DNA of 53,811 nt from a virus: positions 1-53,811 of the IMG/VR virus record IMGVR_UViG_3300044712_000302; one strand, written 5' to 3'. The translations under genes were made by a program, and so were the position numbers. This document shows positions 39,032 through 45,714 of this stretch, one piece after another (within the stretch, counting starts at the first letter, position 1; every line of letters begins with the position of its first letter). The notes below the pieces were generated by a model that worked only from the letters and a program-made list of their open reading frames with translations, did not search any database and was not told the DNA's origin.

Positions 39032-39730
39032 TCAACGCTTGGCAGCCTTGCGGCCTTCGGACAAAGCAATTGCAATCGCTTGCTTGGGCTTCGTCACGAC
39101 CGGGCCCTTTTTGCCCGAGTGCAGCTCGCCCGCCTTGAACTCGCTCATCACCTTGCCGACCTTGGCCTGGCTAACCTTGCCGCCTGACTTCATGGCCAGC
39201 ATCGGCTCACGGGGAGCGACGGGCACCATCTTGCGCATCGGGGCCTCGACCTTGCGGCGGGTCTCCATCGCCTCGCGGCGCATGGTGGGCGTGGCCGCCA
39301 TCTCGCGCTTATCCATGGCCTCCATGCGGGGCATCTTGGCTTGGCCGCCCTTGGCCAGCTTGAGCGTGGGCAGGTCCGGCGCCACAGGCTTGGAGCCTTT
39401 GATGCCAGGGTTTTTGTTGCCCTTGATGCCCAGCTTGCTGTCGTCCTTGAGCATGTTGTTGCCCACGAACCCAGGGGCCTCGACCTTGCCGCCTTTGGCC
39501 AGCTTGGTCAGCGGCTCGCCCTTGTGCAGCGCCTTCTCGTGCTTGTGCACGGCTTTGGCCACGACCTTCTTGTCCATCGCCACATCGCTGTGGACCTTGC
39601 CGCCCTCAGCGTAGCAGGCACCGCCCTTGGCGTAGCCCTTGCCAGACACCTTGCCGCCCATGGCGTACTTCACAGAGCCGTCTTTGCCCTTGGTGCCGAA
39701 ATCAAACTCTTTGACGTATTTGCAGCCCAT
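39032..39730 (-). CDS. Basic Lys/Gly-rich protein with DUF6496-like C terminus
   Basis: A 232-aa, highly basic protein with many GGK and KGG units (KYAMGGKVSGKGYAKGG, LAKGGKV) and a Met-rich middle. The C terminus (KVMSEFKAGELHSGKKGPVV, KQAIAIALSEGRKAAKR) matches the DUF6496 phage motif, from memory. It may be a DNA-binding or internal virion component. The start at 39730 follows GGAG; a four-residue longer form is possible. Confidence 0.75.
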   Translation of the reverse strand: MGCKYVKEFDFGTKGKDGSVKYAMGGKVSGKGYAKGGACYAEGGKVHSDVAMDKKVVAKAVHKHEKALHKGEPLTKLAKGGKVEAPGFVGNNMLKDDSKLGIKGNKNPGIKGSKPVAPDLPTLKLAKGGQAKMPRMEAMDKREMAATPTMRREAMETRRKVEAPMRKMVPVAPREPMLAMKSGGKVSQAKVGKVMSEFKAGELHSGKKGPVVTKPKQAIAIALSEGRKAAKR

Positions 39731-39742
39731 GTTTCTCTCCAA

Positions 39743-39988
39743 TCAATCGCGATCGTGTATTGGCGCTTTGAGGTTGTCGATCTTGCGCTCAAGCCGATCG
39801 AACCGGTCCATGAGCTGTTGCATATCCGCACGAAACTCGCTGCGGGTGATGTGATCGCGCGCGATTTCCTCACGCGTCTTGTTGAGCAAGATGCTGATGC
39901 GCTGAAGCTCTGAGAATTTCTCTTTCACGACAAATCCAAGCAAAGCGACGATCGCTGTCAGTACGATGTTCCAGACCATCATTTCCAT
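39743..39988 (-). CDS. Membrane-anchored coiled-coil protein
   Basis: An 81-aa protein with one N-terminal membrane segment (VWNIVLTAIVALLGFVV), then a long charged coiled coil (SELQRISILLNKTREEIARD, QLMDRFDRLERKIDNL). The layout resembles an i-spanin or a small membrane-tethered phage protein, but it is remote from the lysis genes. GGAGG lies nine bases upstream of the ATG. Confidence 0.72.
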   Translation of the reverse strand: MEMMVWNIVLTAIVALLGFVVKEKFSELQRISILLNKTREEIARDHITRSEFRADMQQLMDRFDRLERKIDNLKAPIHDRD

Positions 39989-40014
39989 GACGCCAAACCT
40001 CCAGCGTCAAAGAG

Positions 40015-40278
40015 TCAGGTGTAAGCGATGTTCACAGTCCCGGCAGCAACAACCACCAGGCCGTTGTTTGCCGCGATACCGTGGCTGGCCCAAGTGGCAA
40101 TCTCACCGACCACCATGGTCTTGGTGTAGAGAATGTTTCCACTGGCTGCAGACGCGCTGTCGTAGACCGTAACCGCGCCTGCAACGATGCAGGTCACGGA
40201 AAACAGTCCGGCGGGAGTTGGCTTGATCACAGCGGTTGCGGCTGCAACCTGCTGATAGCCTAGTTTGTCGGTCATCAT
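40015..40278 (-). CDS. Small beta-rich structural protein
   Basis: An 87-aa protein with YQQVAAATAVIKPTPAGLFS, then VTVYDSASAASGNILYTKTM and GLVVVAAGTVNIAYT. This strand pattern is common among phage head decoration or tail proteins. GGAG lies eight bases upstream. It sits between capsid-region genes. Confidence 0.7.
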   Translation of the reverse strand: MMTDKLGYQQVAAATAVIKPTPAGLFSVTCIVAGAVTVYDSASAASGNILYTKTMVVGEIATWASHGIAANNGLVVVAAGTVNIAYT

Positions 40279-40301
40279 GATTTGATCTCCTGGTTTGAAT
40301 G

Positions 40302-40322
40302 AAACCCCGCCGTCAAGCGGGG
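40302..40322 (-). terminator. Intrinsic terminator after 40342..40551
   Basis: CCCCGC (40305-40310) pairs with GCGGGG (40317-40322) around a 6-base loop, followed on the minus strand by TTT. Next to it, 40324-40335 is a perfect 12-bp palindrome (GCGTCATGACGC). The T run is short, so termination may be partial. Confidence 0.5.
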
Positions 40323-40341
40323 TGCGTCATGACGCAGGAAA

Positions 40342-40551
40342 TCAGCTCAAAGCCGCGCCAACGGCAGTCACCCAAGCAGAGCCGGTGTTGATCACCAAGC
40401 AGAACTCATTGTTGCCCGCGCCATTGTCGGAAATGATGTAAACGGTACCAACAGGAAGGCTGGTGACAGCCGGGAGGTTGGCAGTTGTAACGACCGGAAA
40501 GTCAAAACCGGCCAAAGATGCAACCGGGCCGGAAAAAGTGGTTTGAGCCAT
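40342..40551 (-). CDS. Small head or decoration-like protein
   Basis: A 69-aa protein, MAQTTFSGPVASLAGFDFPVV, with LPVGTVYIISDNGAGNNEF. A strand-rich, compact fold is likely. It directly follows the major capsid gene in transcription order, a common place for decoration proteins. GAGG upstream. Confidence 0.7.
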   Translation of the reverse strand: MAQTTFSGPVASLAGFDFPVVTTANLPAVTSLPVGTVYIISDNGAGNNEFCLVINTGSAWVTAVGAALS

Positions 40552-40639
40552 GATGTGTCCTCACATGCGAGTTGTGCGCAGCCGTCTGCATGTCGTCGGC
40601 CAGGGCGGGCCGTCTGCTGCGCTAAATTGAAGGTGCCCA

Positions 40640-40669
40640 ACAAAGCCCCCGCCTTGTGAGCAGGGGCTT
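40640..40669 (-). terminator. Partial terminator after major capsid gene
   Basis: AAGCCCC and GGGGCTT arms (40663-40669 with 40643-40649) and a 13-base loop, followed on the minus strand by TGTT. A weak T run suggests read-through, so capsid mRNA would exceed that of downstream genes. Confidence 0.45.
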
Positions 40670-40680
40670 CAGTTGGCATC

Positions 40681-41595
40681 TTAGACGCCAGCGGTACCGA
40701 ACACGGCGCGTGGGTCAGTCCAGCCCAGAGCGTAACGCTCGGTGGCCTTGTAACGCATGCTGTCGGTTTCGAAGTCGCCTTCCATGGACTTTTCCAGACC
40801 ACGGCGCATCATCAGCTTCAGACCTTCGGGAGCGTCGGTCTGCACCCACCAGGCGGTGGTGCTGGTGATACGAGACAGGTTGGCTTGGCCTTCGGCCAGC
40901 AGACCCATCGACTTCACAGGGTTGATGTCGTTGTCGGCGGTGCCGGTGCGCAGCACAGACTTCAACAGGACCTCAGCCTGGAACACGTTGGAAGGACCGG
41001 AGACGATCTTCTTGGGTGTCAGGCGGATACGCTTGCCGTTGTTGTCAACAGCGTTGCGAATCTGAATGAGGATCTGCTCGAGCGAGGTCTGAGACAGAGC
41101 GGCGGCGGTGGCCAGCTGGTTGCTGAACGTGCCGTTGACGATCGGGTGAGCCGTGGAAACCAAGGACACGCCGTCACCACCGGTATACGCGCCGTTGAAA
41201 GCGCGGTTCAGGATGTTGGCTGCCAAGGTCTCTTTGGTCTCGATCAGGGACTGCGCCAGGTGCTTGGCGTAGGTCTGACCGATACGGATGTGGTCGCCGT
41301 CTTCAACCAGAACTTTGGTCAAAGCGAAGGCCAAGCCGTACACCTTGTAGAGGTAGCGCTGCAGGAACAGGACGCCACCGGATTGGTAGGTCACTGCCAT
41401 GCCGTCAGGCAGCTCAGGCGCAGCACCGAAGCCGTACAAGACGGGCTCTTCGTGGTAGTTGCGTGGGATGCCTTTTTGCTCGCGGAACACTTGTTTCCAC
41501 TCGTCAGCACGCTGCTCATAAACGCCGTCGAACACTTCGTTCAGGATCGGCTCAACAACGGACCGGAAGTCCGTACTACGCATTGGGGTTGCCAT
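40681..41595 (-). CDS. Major capsid protein
   Basis: A 304-aa protein with the layout of one group of phage major head proteins: STDFRSVVEPILNEVFDGVY and EEPVLYGFGAAPELPDGMAV near the N terminus, then SLIETKETLAANILNRAFNG, GVSLVSTAHPIVNG, and the C-terminal GLEKSMEGDFETDSMRYKATERYALGW (catalogue pattern of HK97-fold capsids). It follows the scaffold and a minor head gene, as expected. Weak but adequate GAGGG site before 41595, and a terminator hairpin after its stop. Confidence 0.88.
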   Translation of the reverse strand: MATPMRSTDFRSVVEPILNEVFDGVYEQRADEWKQVFREQKGIPRNYHEEPVLYGFGAAPELPDGMAVTYQSGGVLFLQRYLYKVYGLAFALTKVLVEDGDHIRIGQTYAKHLAQSLIETKETLAANILNRAFNGAYTGGDGVSLVSTAHPIVNGTFSNQLATAAALSQTSLEQILIQIRNAVDNNGKRIRLTPKKIVSGPSNVFQAEVLLKSVLRTGTADNDINPVKSMGLLAEGQANLSRITSTTAWWVQTDAPEGLKLMMRRGLEKSMEGDFETDSMRYKATERYALGWTDPRAVFGTAGV

Positions 41596-41608
41596 GTTTC
41601 AGCCCTCC

Positions 41609-42208
41609 TTAGATGCTGTTGACGGCTGCTTTGTAGGCGTGTTCGTTGATGCGAACAGTGGCCGTGACATAAGCGTCAGTCAGCGAGTCGTTGATGTTGT
41701 ATCCGAAGCCGGTGATCTGGAACTGGCCAGATGTGGTTTGGATGGCGGTGAGTTGTGTGTTGGACAAGCCCGTCTGGGTGCTGCCGCCAGGGGAGGCAAC
41801 AGTCCAGTCGCACTCTTCGCCCACTGCGGTTTGCACCGTGGTGGAGCCAGGAGTACCTGGGTTGGTGTACTGCACATCAAACAGCGTTTCTGGATCGTCG
41901 TACACCCAGGCGATGATGTTGGTCGCCGTGACGCCGGAGGGCCAGAAGGGGCTGATGGTGGGGCGGCCAGTGGCATCGTTGTACTGGCAACCGGCGAAGA
42001 TACCCAGGAGGGTAACGCCGTCAGTGGTGCCAGAACGGGTGCCGTCAGAGGTGCCCAGTTGAATAACACCAGCGTCAGTCAGCTTCACGGGGTCGCCCGA
42101 GAAGATGTTGGCGGCGTAGGTGCTCGCGATCGTGTAGGCTTTCGGGCGCATTTGACCACTGTTGTGGTACGAGGCACGGAAGCCAAAAGGTGCGCTAGTC
42201 GAGGACAT
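41609..42208 (-). CDS. Head decoration or minor capsid protein
   Basis: A 199-aa beta-rich protein: SAPFGFRASYHNSGQMRPKAY at the start, then DPVKLTDAGVIQLG, LLGIFAGCQYNDATGRPTIS and the closing FQITGFGYNINDSLTDAYV. Such proteins often lie just upstream of the capsid gene in podovirus-like phages and decorate the head. AAGGAG precedes the ATG. Confidence 0.75.
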   Translation of the reverse strand: MSSTSAPFGFRASYHNSGQMRPKAYTIASTYAANIFSGDPVKLTDAGVIQLGTSDGTRSGTTDGVTLLGIFAGCQYNDATGRPTISPFWPSGVTATNIIAWVYDDPETLFDVQYTNPGTPGSTTVQTAVGEECDWTVASPGGSTQTGLSNTQLTAIQTTSGQFQITGFGYNINDSLTDAYVTATVRINEHAYKAAVNSI

Positions 42209-42246
42209 AGTGCGGACTCCTTATGGGGTTGAATGGACTGAACTGT

Positions 42247-42777
42247 TCAGGTCAGCTCGAACTGAGCGGACCGTCTTTGTCCAATTTCCGTCATGCCGTC
42301 ACCCGCATCCATACGCGAGCCAGAGGCGCGCGCTTGCTGCTCCATGAACTCCGCCGTGTCGGTCAGCTTTTCCTCTTCGCGCAGCGGCGCATCGTGGTGA
42401 GCTTCCTGCATGTACTTCTCGTACAGGCTGATCGGGAGTTTGAAAGCAAGCATCTCGTTGACGCCGATGAAGCCTTGCCACTCACCGGTTTTCACGGTGA
42501 CGTAGTCCCAGCCAGGCACGTCGCTTGGCTTCAGAGGCTCATAACCCAGACGCATACGCATGTGGATGGAGTCACGAGGGTTCGAGGTGGTCAGCCAGCA
42601 GCAATGCCAGCCGTCGAGTTTGGGCAAGTCCGGAAGTGAGGACTGGTGGAACTGCTGTCGGAACATTTCAACCCGCTCATCATCGGACAGAGCACGTGAT
42701 TCGGATACGGCGCGATCTACCATTGCGCGGTTATCACGGTTGTCACCAGCGGATTTCTTAAGGCGTTCGTCAGACAT
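42247..42777 (-). CDS. Conserved late protein near scaffold
   Basis: A 176-aa, charged protein: DERVEMFRQQFHQSSLPDLP, then GWHCCWLTTSNPRDSIHMRM, YEPLKPSDVPGWDYV and NEMLAFKLPISLYEKYMQ. Homologues lie beside capsid genes in several podoviruses, from memory, and their function is unknown. It has the CTGAAAGGAGC ribosome site. A promoter lies about 30-55 bp upstream. Confidence 0.75.
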   Translation of the reverse strand: MSDERLKKSAGDNRDNRAMVDRAVSESRALSDDERVEMFRQQFHQSSLPDLPKLDGWHCCWLTTSNPRDSIHMRMRLGYEPLKPSDVPGWDYVTVKTGEWQGFIGVNEMLAFKLPISLYEKYMQEAHHDAPLREEEKLTDTAEFMEQQARASGSRMDAGDGMTEIGQRRSAQFELT

Positions 42778-42805
42778 TTCTCGCTCCTTTCAGCGATTGG
42801 GAAAA

Positions 42806-42833
42806 ATTATAGGTTGAATTTGGAAAAACACAA
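42806..42833 (-). promoter_or_regulatory. Candidate capsid-region promoter
   Basis: Minus strand: TTGTGT (42833-42828), 16 bases, TATAAT (42811-42806). The -10 is perfect and shares CCTATAATT with the 31737-31766 promoter, but the -35 spacing differs. It would boost genes 42247..42777 through the capsid gene. Confidence 0.6.
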
Positions 42834-42842
42834 CGCGTTTTT

Positions 42843-43841
42843 TTACGCGCGGTTGTTGCGGTCGTATTCCGCATAGCGTTTCACGTACTTCATGCGAAGC
42901 ACGGGATCGTCCCAGACACCGGCATCGATCAGCGCTTGCTTGCGCTCGGGGCTGATGTAGACCTCGGTCCGGGTACTTGTCGGCGCGTGCTCGCGGCCAG
43001 AGCCGATGGCAGGGCCGCCGCGTTGCTGGCGCTGAGGCTGCTGAGACTGTTGCGACTGCTGGCGCTGGCTGCCCTGGCCGGAGCCGGACTGCTTGAAGCG
43101 CTCAGGCAGGCGGCGTGCCGCACGCTCGCGCAGCTCGTCCCAGTACTCCTCGGTGTCCGGGCGGAAGCCCTCGCGGTGCAGAGCGCCGTCGATGGCCAGC
43201 ACGATGGCGCTGTCCTCGTCGCCGCCTTTGATGTCGTACCAGGGGTTTTGGTTGATGAACTCCTTGGCGAAGTGCACCGACATGTCGTCCAGGCCGTCGT
43301 TCTTGGGCTGGGCTGCCTGGCGTTGGACCATCGCCTGCTGCTTGGCGTAGGCCAGCTGCTGTGCTTTCTGCAAGGCCTGATCGCGATAGCGCATGGCTTG
43401 CGTGACGTCCTCGCCGTTGCCAGCGGCCACCGCCTTGGCGATCACTCGCTCAGCCATCTCCGCTTCGTTCTTGGCATTGGCGATCTGCGCATCGATCTGC
43501 GACAGGTCAGCCTGGTGCGTGCGCTGCTCGACGGTGCCAAGGCGGCGCTCGAGATCGTCGTTGCGCTTGCGCAAGAAGTCCAGCTCCAGCTTGTCGCGCT
43601 TGATCGCCTGCTCGCGGCGCTCCTTGCGTTCGAGCTTTTCCAGGCGGCGGCGCTCGCGGATCGCCTCACGCTCGGCGTCGTTGCCGTCGTTGTGGCCATC
43701 GTCGTCGTTGCCAGACAGTCGCTCGTCGTCTTCGTGGCCGTCGTCGTTGTCGTCTTGGTTTTGGTTGCCGTTGGGCTGGTCCTCGACGATGACGATTTCT
43801 TCGTTGTTGGGATTGCTGTCGTCTTCAGTCAATGTTGGCAT
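42843..43841 (-). CDS. Capsid scaffolding protein
   Basis: A 332-aa protein. Residues 1-60 are extremely acidic (Asp/Glu/Asn runs). Residues 60-200 are coiled coil (RRRLEKLERKERREQAIKRD, DDLERRLGTVEQRTHQADL). A Gln/Ser-rich linker and a C-terminal basic segment (SPERKQALIDAGVWDDPVLR) follow. This is the usual build of podovirus scaffolds, whose C terminus binds the capsid. Its place between portal and capsid supports the call. CTGAAAGGAGC ribosome site. Confidence 0.82.
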   Translation of the reverse strand: MPTLTEDDSNPNNEEIVIVEDQPNGNQNQDDNDDGHEDDERLSGNDDDGHNDGNDAEREAIRERRRLEKLERKERREQAIKRDKLELDFLRKRNDDLERRLGTVEQRTHQADLSQIDAQIANAKNEAEMAERVIAKAVAAGNGEDVTQAMRYRDQALQKAQQLAYAKQQAMVQRQAAQPKNDGLDDMSVHFAKEFINQNPWYDIKGGDEDSAIVLAIDGALHREGFRPDTEEYWDELRERAARRLPERFKQSGSGQGSQRQQSQQSQQPQRQQRGGPAIGSGREHAPTSTRTEVYISPERKQALIDAGVWDDPVLRMKYVKRYAEYDRNNRA

Positions 43842-43869
43842 GGTCTGCTCCTTTCAGCAGGATGGTTGG

Positions 43870-44268
43870 TTAAACAAGGGCGTGCTCATTGAGCTTGGAC
43901 TTGAGCTCGTAGCCCATGAGCGGCCAGATTTTCTGCACGGCGTTGGCGCGAGCAACCTTGCGGCCGATCTCGGCGTCAAAGTTCTCGGGGCTGGCGCAGG
44001 CCGACTCGCCGGTGACGGTGAAGCCGTTTTTCAGCACCAGCACGCAAAAGGTCAACAGGTCGAGTGGAGCCTTTGCGTTTTCAAACGAGCCGACAACGAT
44101 TTCGGGCGAGTGCTCTTTGGCTTGCGCAATCACAGCGCCGAGCGTGCCTTGGGCGGCTGTGAAGTAAACCTCCTCAAAGATGTTGGCCTCGATGTCGGCA
44201 GGTGTGATGCGCGGGGCAGTCTTGCCTTTGGCTTGGATTTCAGCTTCGATTTGTGCGTCGGTGGTCAT
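43870..44268 (-). CDS. Gp49/Gp66-family protein (N4 gp49/Sf6 gp66-like)
   Basis: A 132-aa protein. Its second half (GFTVTGESACASPENFDAEIG, ARANAVQKIWPLMGYELKSKL) matches the Phage_gp49_66 family, found in many phages and of unknown function. Its first half adds a helical region (ITPADIEANIFEEVYFTAAQ). It overlaps the RyR gene as ATGA, forming a three-gene cassette with the Acb2-like gene. Confidence 0.88.
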   Translation of the reverse strand: MTTDAQIEAEIQAKGKTAPRITPADIEANIFEEVYFTAAQGTLGAVIAQAKEHSPEIVVGSFENAKAPLDLLTFCVLVLKNGFTVTGESACASPENFDAEIGRKVARANAVQKIWPLMGYELKSKLNEHALV

Positions 44269-44627
44269 GATGCGTCCTTTGTGGGTGAGGTTGGGCGCAG
44301 GGCGTGCACCACTGCGCGGAAGATGAAGTCCTTGGCTTGCTGAGCTTGGGGCAGCATGTCAAATGGAACGATGCAGTGATGCGTCTTAGCCTCGGGGTCT
44401 TTGACTGGGCCATACACCCAGCCATCGGCAACCTTTTGCGCCATCCAACTTTCGTGGCTGGCTTCGGGTCCGACGTTGTTGTCGCAGTGCAGGTTCACGC
44501 CCATCATGGCGCTGTCTCGCTGCCACTGCGGTGCATCTTCCCAGGCTGGCTGGCTCATGTCGCCCAGGGCTTCGCAGTAGGCTCGGTTCACCTCATGGCA
44601 AACGCGGGCGATCTGTTCGCGGTTCAT
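44265..44627 (-). CDS. RyR-domain protein
   Basis: A 120-aa protein. WMAQKVADGWVYGPVKDPEA and KTHHCIVPFDMLPQAQQAKD (about residues 58-100) are diagnostic of the RyR domain, named after ryanodine receptors. In bacteria RyR domains have been proposed to bind nucleotide-derived signals. The first 50 residues are a helical, conserved extension. It starts at 44627 and overlaps the Acb2-like gene before it and the Gp49/66 gene after it by ATGA. The ligand is unknown. Confidence 0.88.
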   Translation of the reverse strand: MNREQIARVCHEVNRAYCEALGDMSQPAWEDAPQWQRDSAMMGVNLHCDNNVGPEASHESWMAQKVADGWVYGPVKDPEAKTHHCIVPFDMLPQAQQAKDFIFRAVVHALRPTSPTKDAS

Positions 44628-44869
44628 GAGTGGCTCCAAGTGATGGCCTTGACAGCCCACATCTGAGCGGTTTGTGCTTCTGTGATTGCGATGCTGAGCA
44701 TGCGTTTGACTTCGGCGTCAGTTGCTTCTTGGCGGCGGAGGTTCAGGTTGTCCACCAAATTGGCGAACTCCTGCTTCACGAGTGCCACGGACAAATTGCC
44801 GCCAGGGTTGAACGACACGCCACAGGCTTTTTCGCCAAATGTAAATTCACGGTTTGGTGTTTCGGTCAT
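44624..44869 (-). CDS. Acb2/Tad1-like hairpin protein (candidate anti-CBASS/anti-Thoeris sponge)
   Basis: An 81-aa protein. FGEKACGVSFNPGGNLSVAL is followed by a helix (VKQEFANLVDNLNLRRQEA) and a second helix (EVKRMLSIAITEAQTAQMWAVKAITW). The two-helix hairpin and AxTxxQTxxMWxVKA pattern look like the Acb2/Tad1 domain. Some such proteins form hexamers that sequester cyclic nucleotide immune signals. I recognise the pattern from memory; a profile search is needed. ATGA overlap with the RyR gene. Confidence 0.65.
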   Translation of the reverse strand: MTETPNREFTFGEKACGVSFNPGGNLSVALVKQEFANLVDNLNLRRQEATDAEVKRMLSIAITEAQTAQMWAVKAITWSHS

Positions 44870-44881
44870 GTCAGTCCCCCG

Positions 44882-45292
44882 TCAGATGAAAGCACGGATG
44901 GCCAGCGGGTCGCCGGTCACCTGGCCGATGATGTCCAGATCGTTGAAGATCACGAACAGGGCGGACTCGCCGTTGGGAAGCGGCACCTCCCAGCGGTCGC
45001 CGCCGTATTTCGGCACGCGAACGTAGTCGCCCGGGCTGCACCAGCTGCCTTCGGGCCAGGGGTCCATGGTGTTTCGGTTCTTAAAGGCAAGGGTCCCAAC
45101 GGAGACGACGCGCGCCACCTGGGTGTTCCACTTCTCGGTGTCCCGAGAGCCGTTGTCAATGATGATTCCGGATGCCGTTTTGGTCTTGGGGGTGCGGATC
45201 TGCACCAAGACTCGGCTCCCGAATGGGACGATCCCAGGATTCGCCTCGGGGAAGGCTTCTCGCATCGCTTCAATCAGCGCGTCAGCTGTCAT
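44882..45292 (-). CDS. GroES-like co-chaperonin
   Basis: A 136-aa Cpn10-like protein: GIVPFGSRVLVQIRTPKTKT, ASGIIIDNGS (mobile-loop region), VARVVSVGTLAF, then PGDYVRVPKYGGDRW and FNDLDIIGQV. Phage GroES proteins pair with host GroEL to fold capsid proteins. No GroEL gene is present, so it must partner with the host. It is longer than E. coli GroES by about 40 residues. CTGAAAGGAGC ribosome site, with a hairpin upstream. Confidence 0.85.
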   Translation of the reverse strand: MTADALIEAMREAFPEANPGIVPFGSRVLVQIRTPKTKTASGIIIDNGSRDTEKWNTQVARVVSVGTLAFKNRNTMDPWPEGSWCSPGDYVRVPKYGGDRWEVPLPNGESALFVIFNDLDIIGQVTGDPLAIRAFI

Positions 45293-45317
45293 CTTCTGCT
45301 CCTTTCAGCAGGTGTAC

Positions 45318-45336
45318 GGCGGCCACAACGGCCGCC
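45318..45336. other. Hairpin in GroES-like leader
   Basis: GGCGGCC (45318-45324) and GGCCGCC (45330-45336), a perfect 7-bp stem with a 5-base loop. On the leftward RNA a T run precedes rather than follows it, so it is not a terminator. It may stabilise the mRNA or control translation of 44882..45292. Confidence 0.5.
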
Positions 45337-45365
45337 ATCAAAAAATCTTCACAGACCAGTGCAAA

Positions 45366-45563
45366 TCACAGGTCTCGGTCGCCGTTTCGCTCGTCGTTCA
45401 GAAGGTCAAGCAGGGCTTTGATGGCTGCTTCGTAACCAGCAACCATGCCCACTCGGTATCCGTACTCGAAAGCGTCCCGATCGACCGGGCGCTTGAGGGC
45501 TTCAAGCGCGAAAACCTGCTGGTCAGCCTTGAGCTTGCCGAGCAGGCGGTCTTCGATGGCCAT
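45366..45563 (-). CDS. Hypothetical late protein (65 aa)
   Basis: A helical protein, MAIEDRLLGKLKADQQVFAL, with EYGYRVGMVAGYEAAIKALL. It starts immediately after the stop of the 45-aa gene. Function unknown. Confidence 0.7.
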   Translation of the reverse strand: MAIEDRLLGKLKADQQVFALEALKRPVDRDAFEYGYRVGMVAGYEAAIKALLDLLNDERNGDRDL

Positions 45564-45701
45564 TTAGCAGGGCGTCTTGGGCATCGATGGGGCGGCCGGG
45601 GTCGTTTGGCCGTTCACTGGCTGGCCAGCGGCCATGCGGTGGTGCTGTTTGACCAGCGCGCCAGTCATCGGGACGGTGCCGGGGGTGGGTTTGTCGCTCA
45701 T
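45564..45701 (-). CDS. Short hypothetical protein (45 aa)
   Basis: The frame MSDKPTPGTVPMTGALVKQH... has 45 residues, Pro/Thr-rich, with no fold apparent. GGAG precedes its ATG and its TAA abuts the next start codon. It lies right after portal in transcription order. Confidence 0.6.
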   Translation of the reverse strand: MSDKPTPGTVPMTGALVKQHHRMAAGQPVNGQTTPAAPSMPKTPC

Positions 45702-45714
45702 GGTGGGCTCCATT

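Noticed and set aside
45318-45336. Terminator before the GroES-like gene
   Set aside because: The T run lies before the stem on the leftward RNA and there is none after it on either strand.
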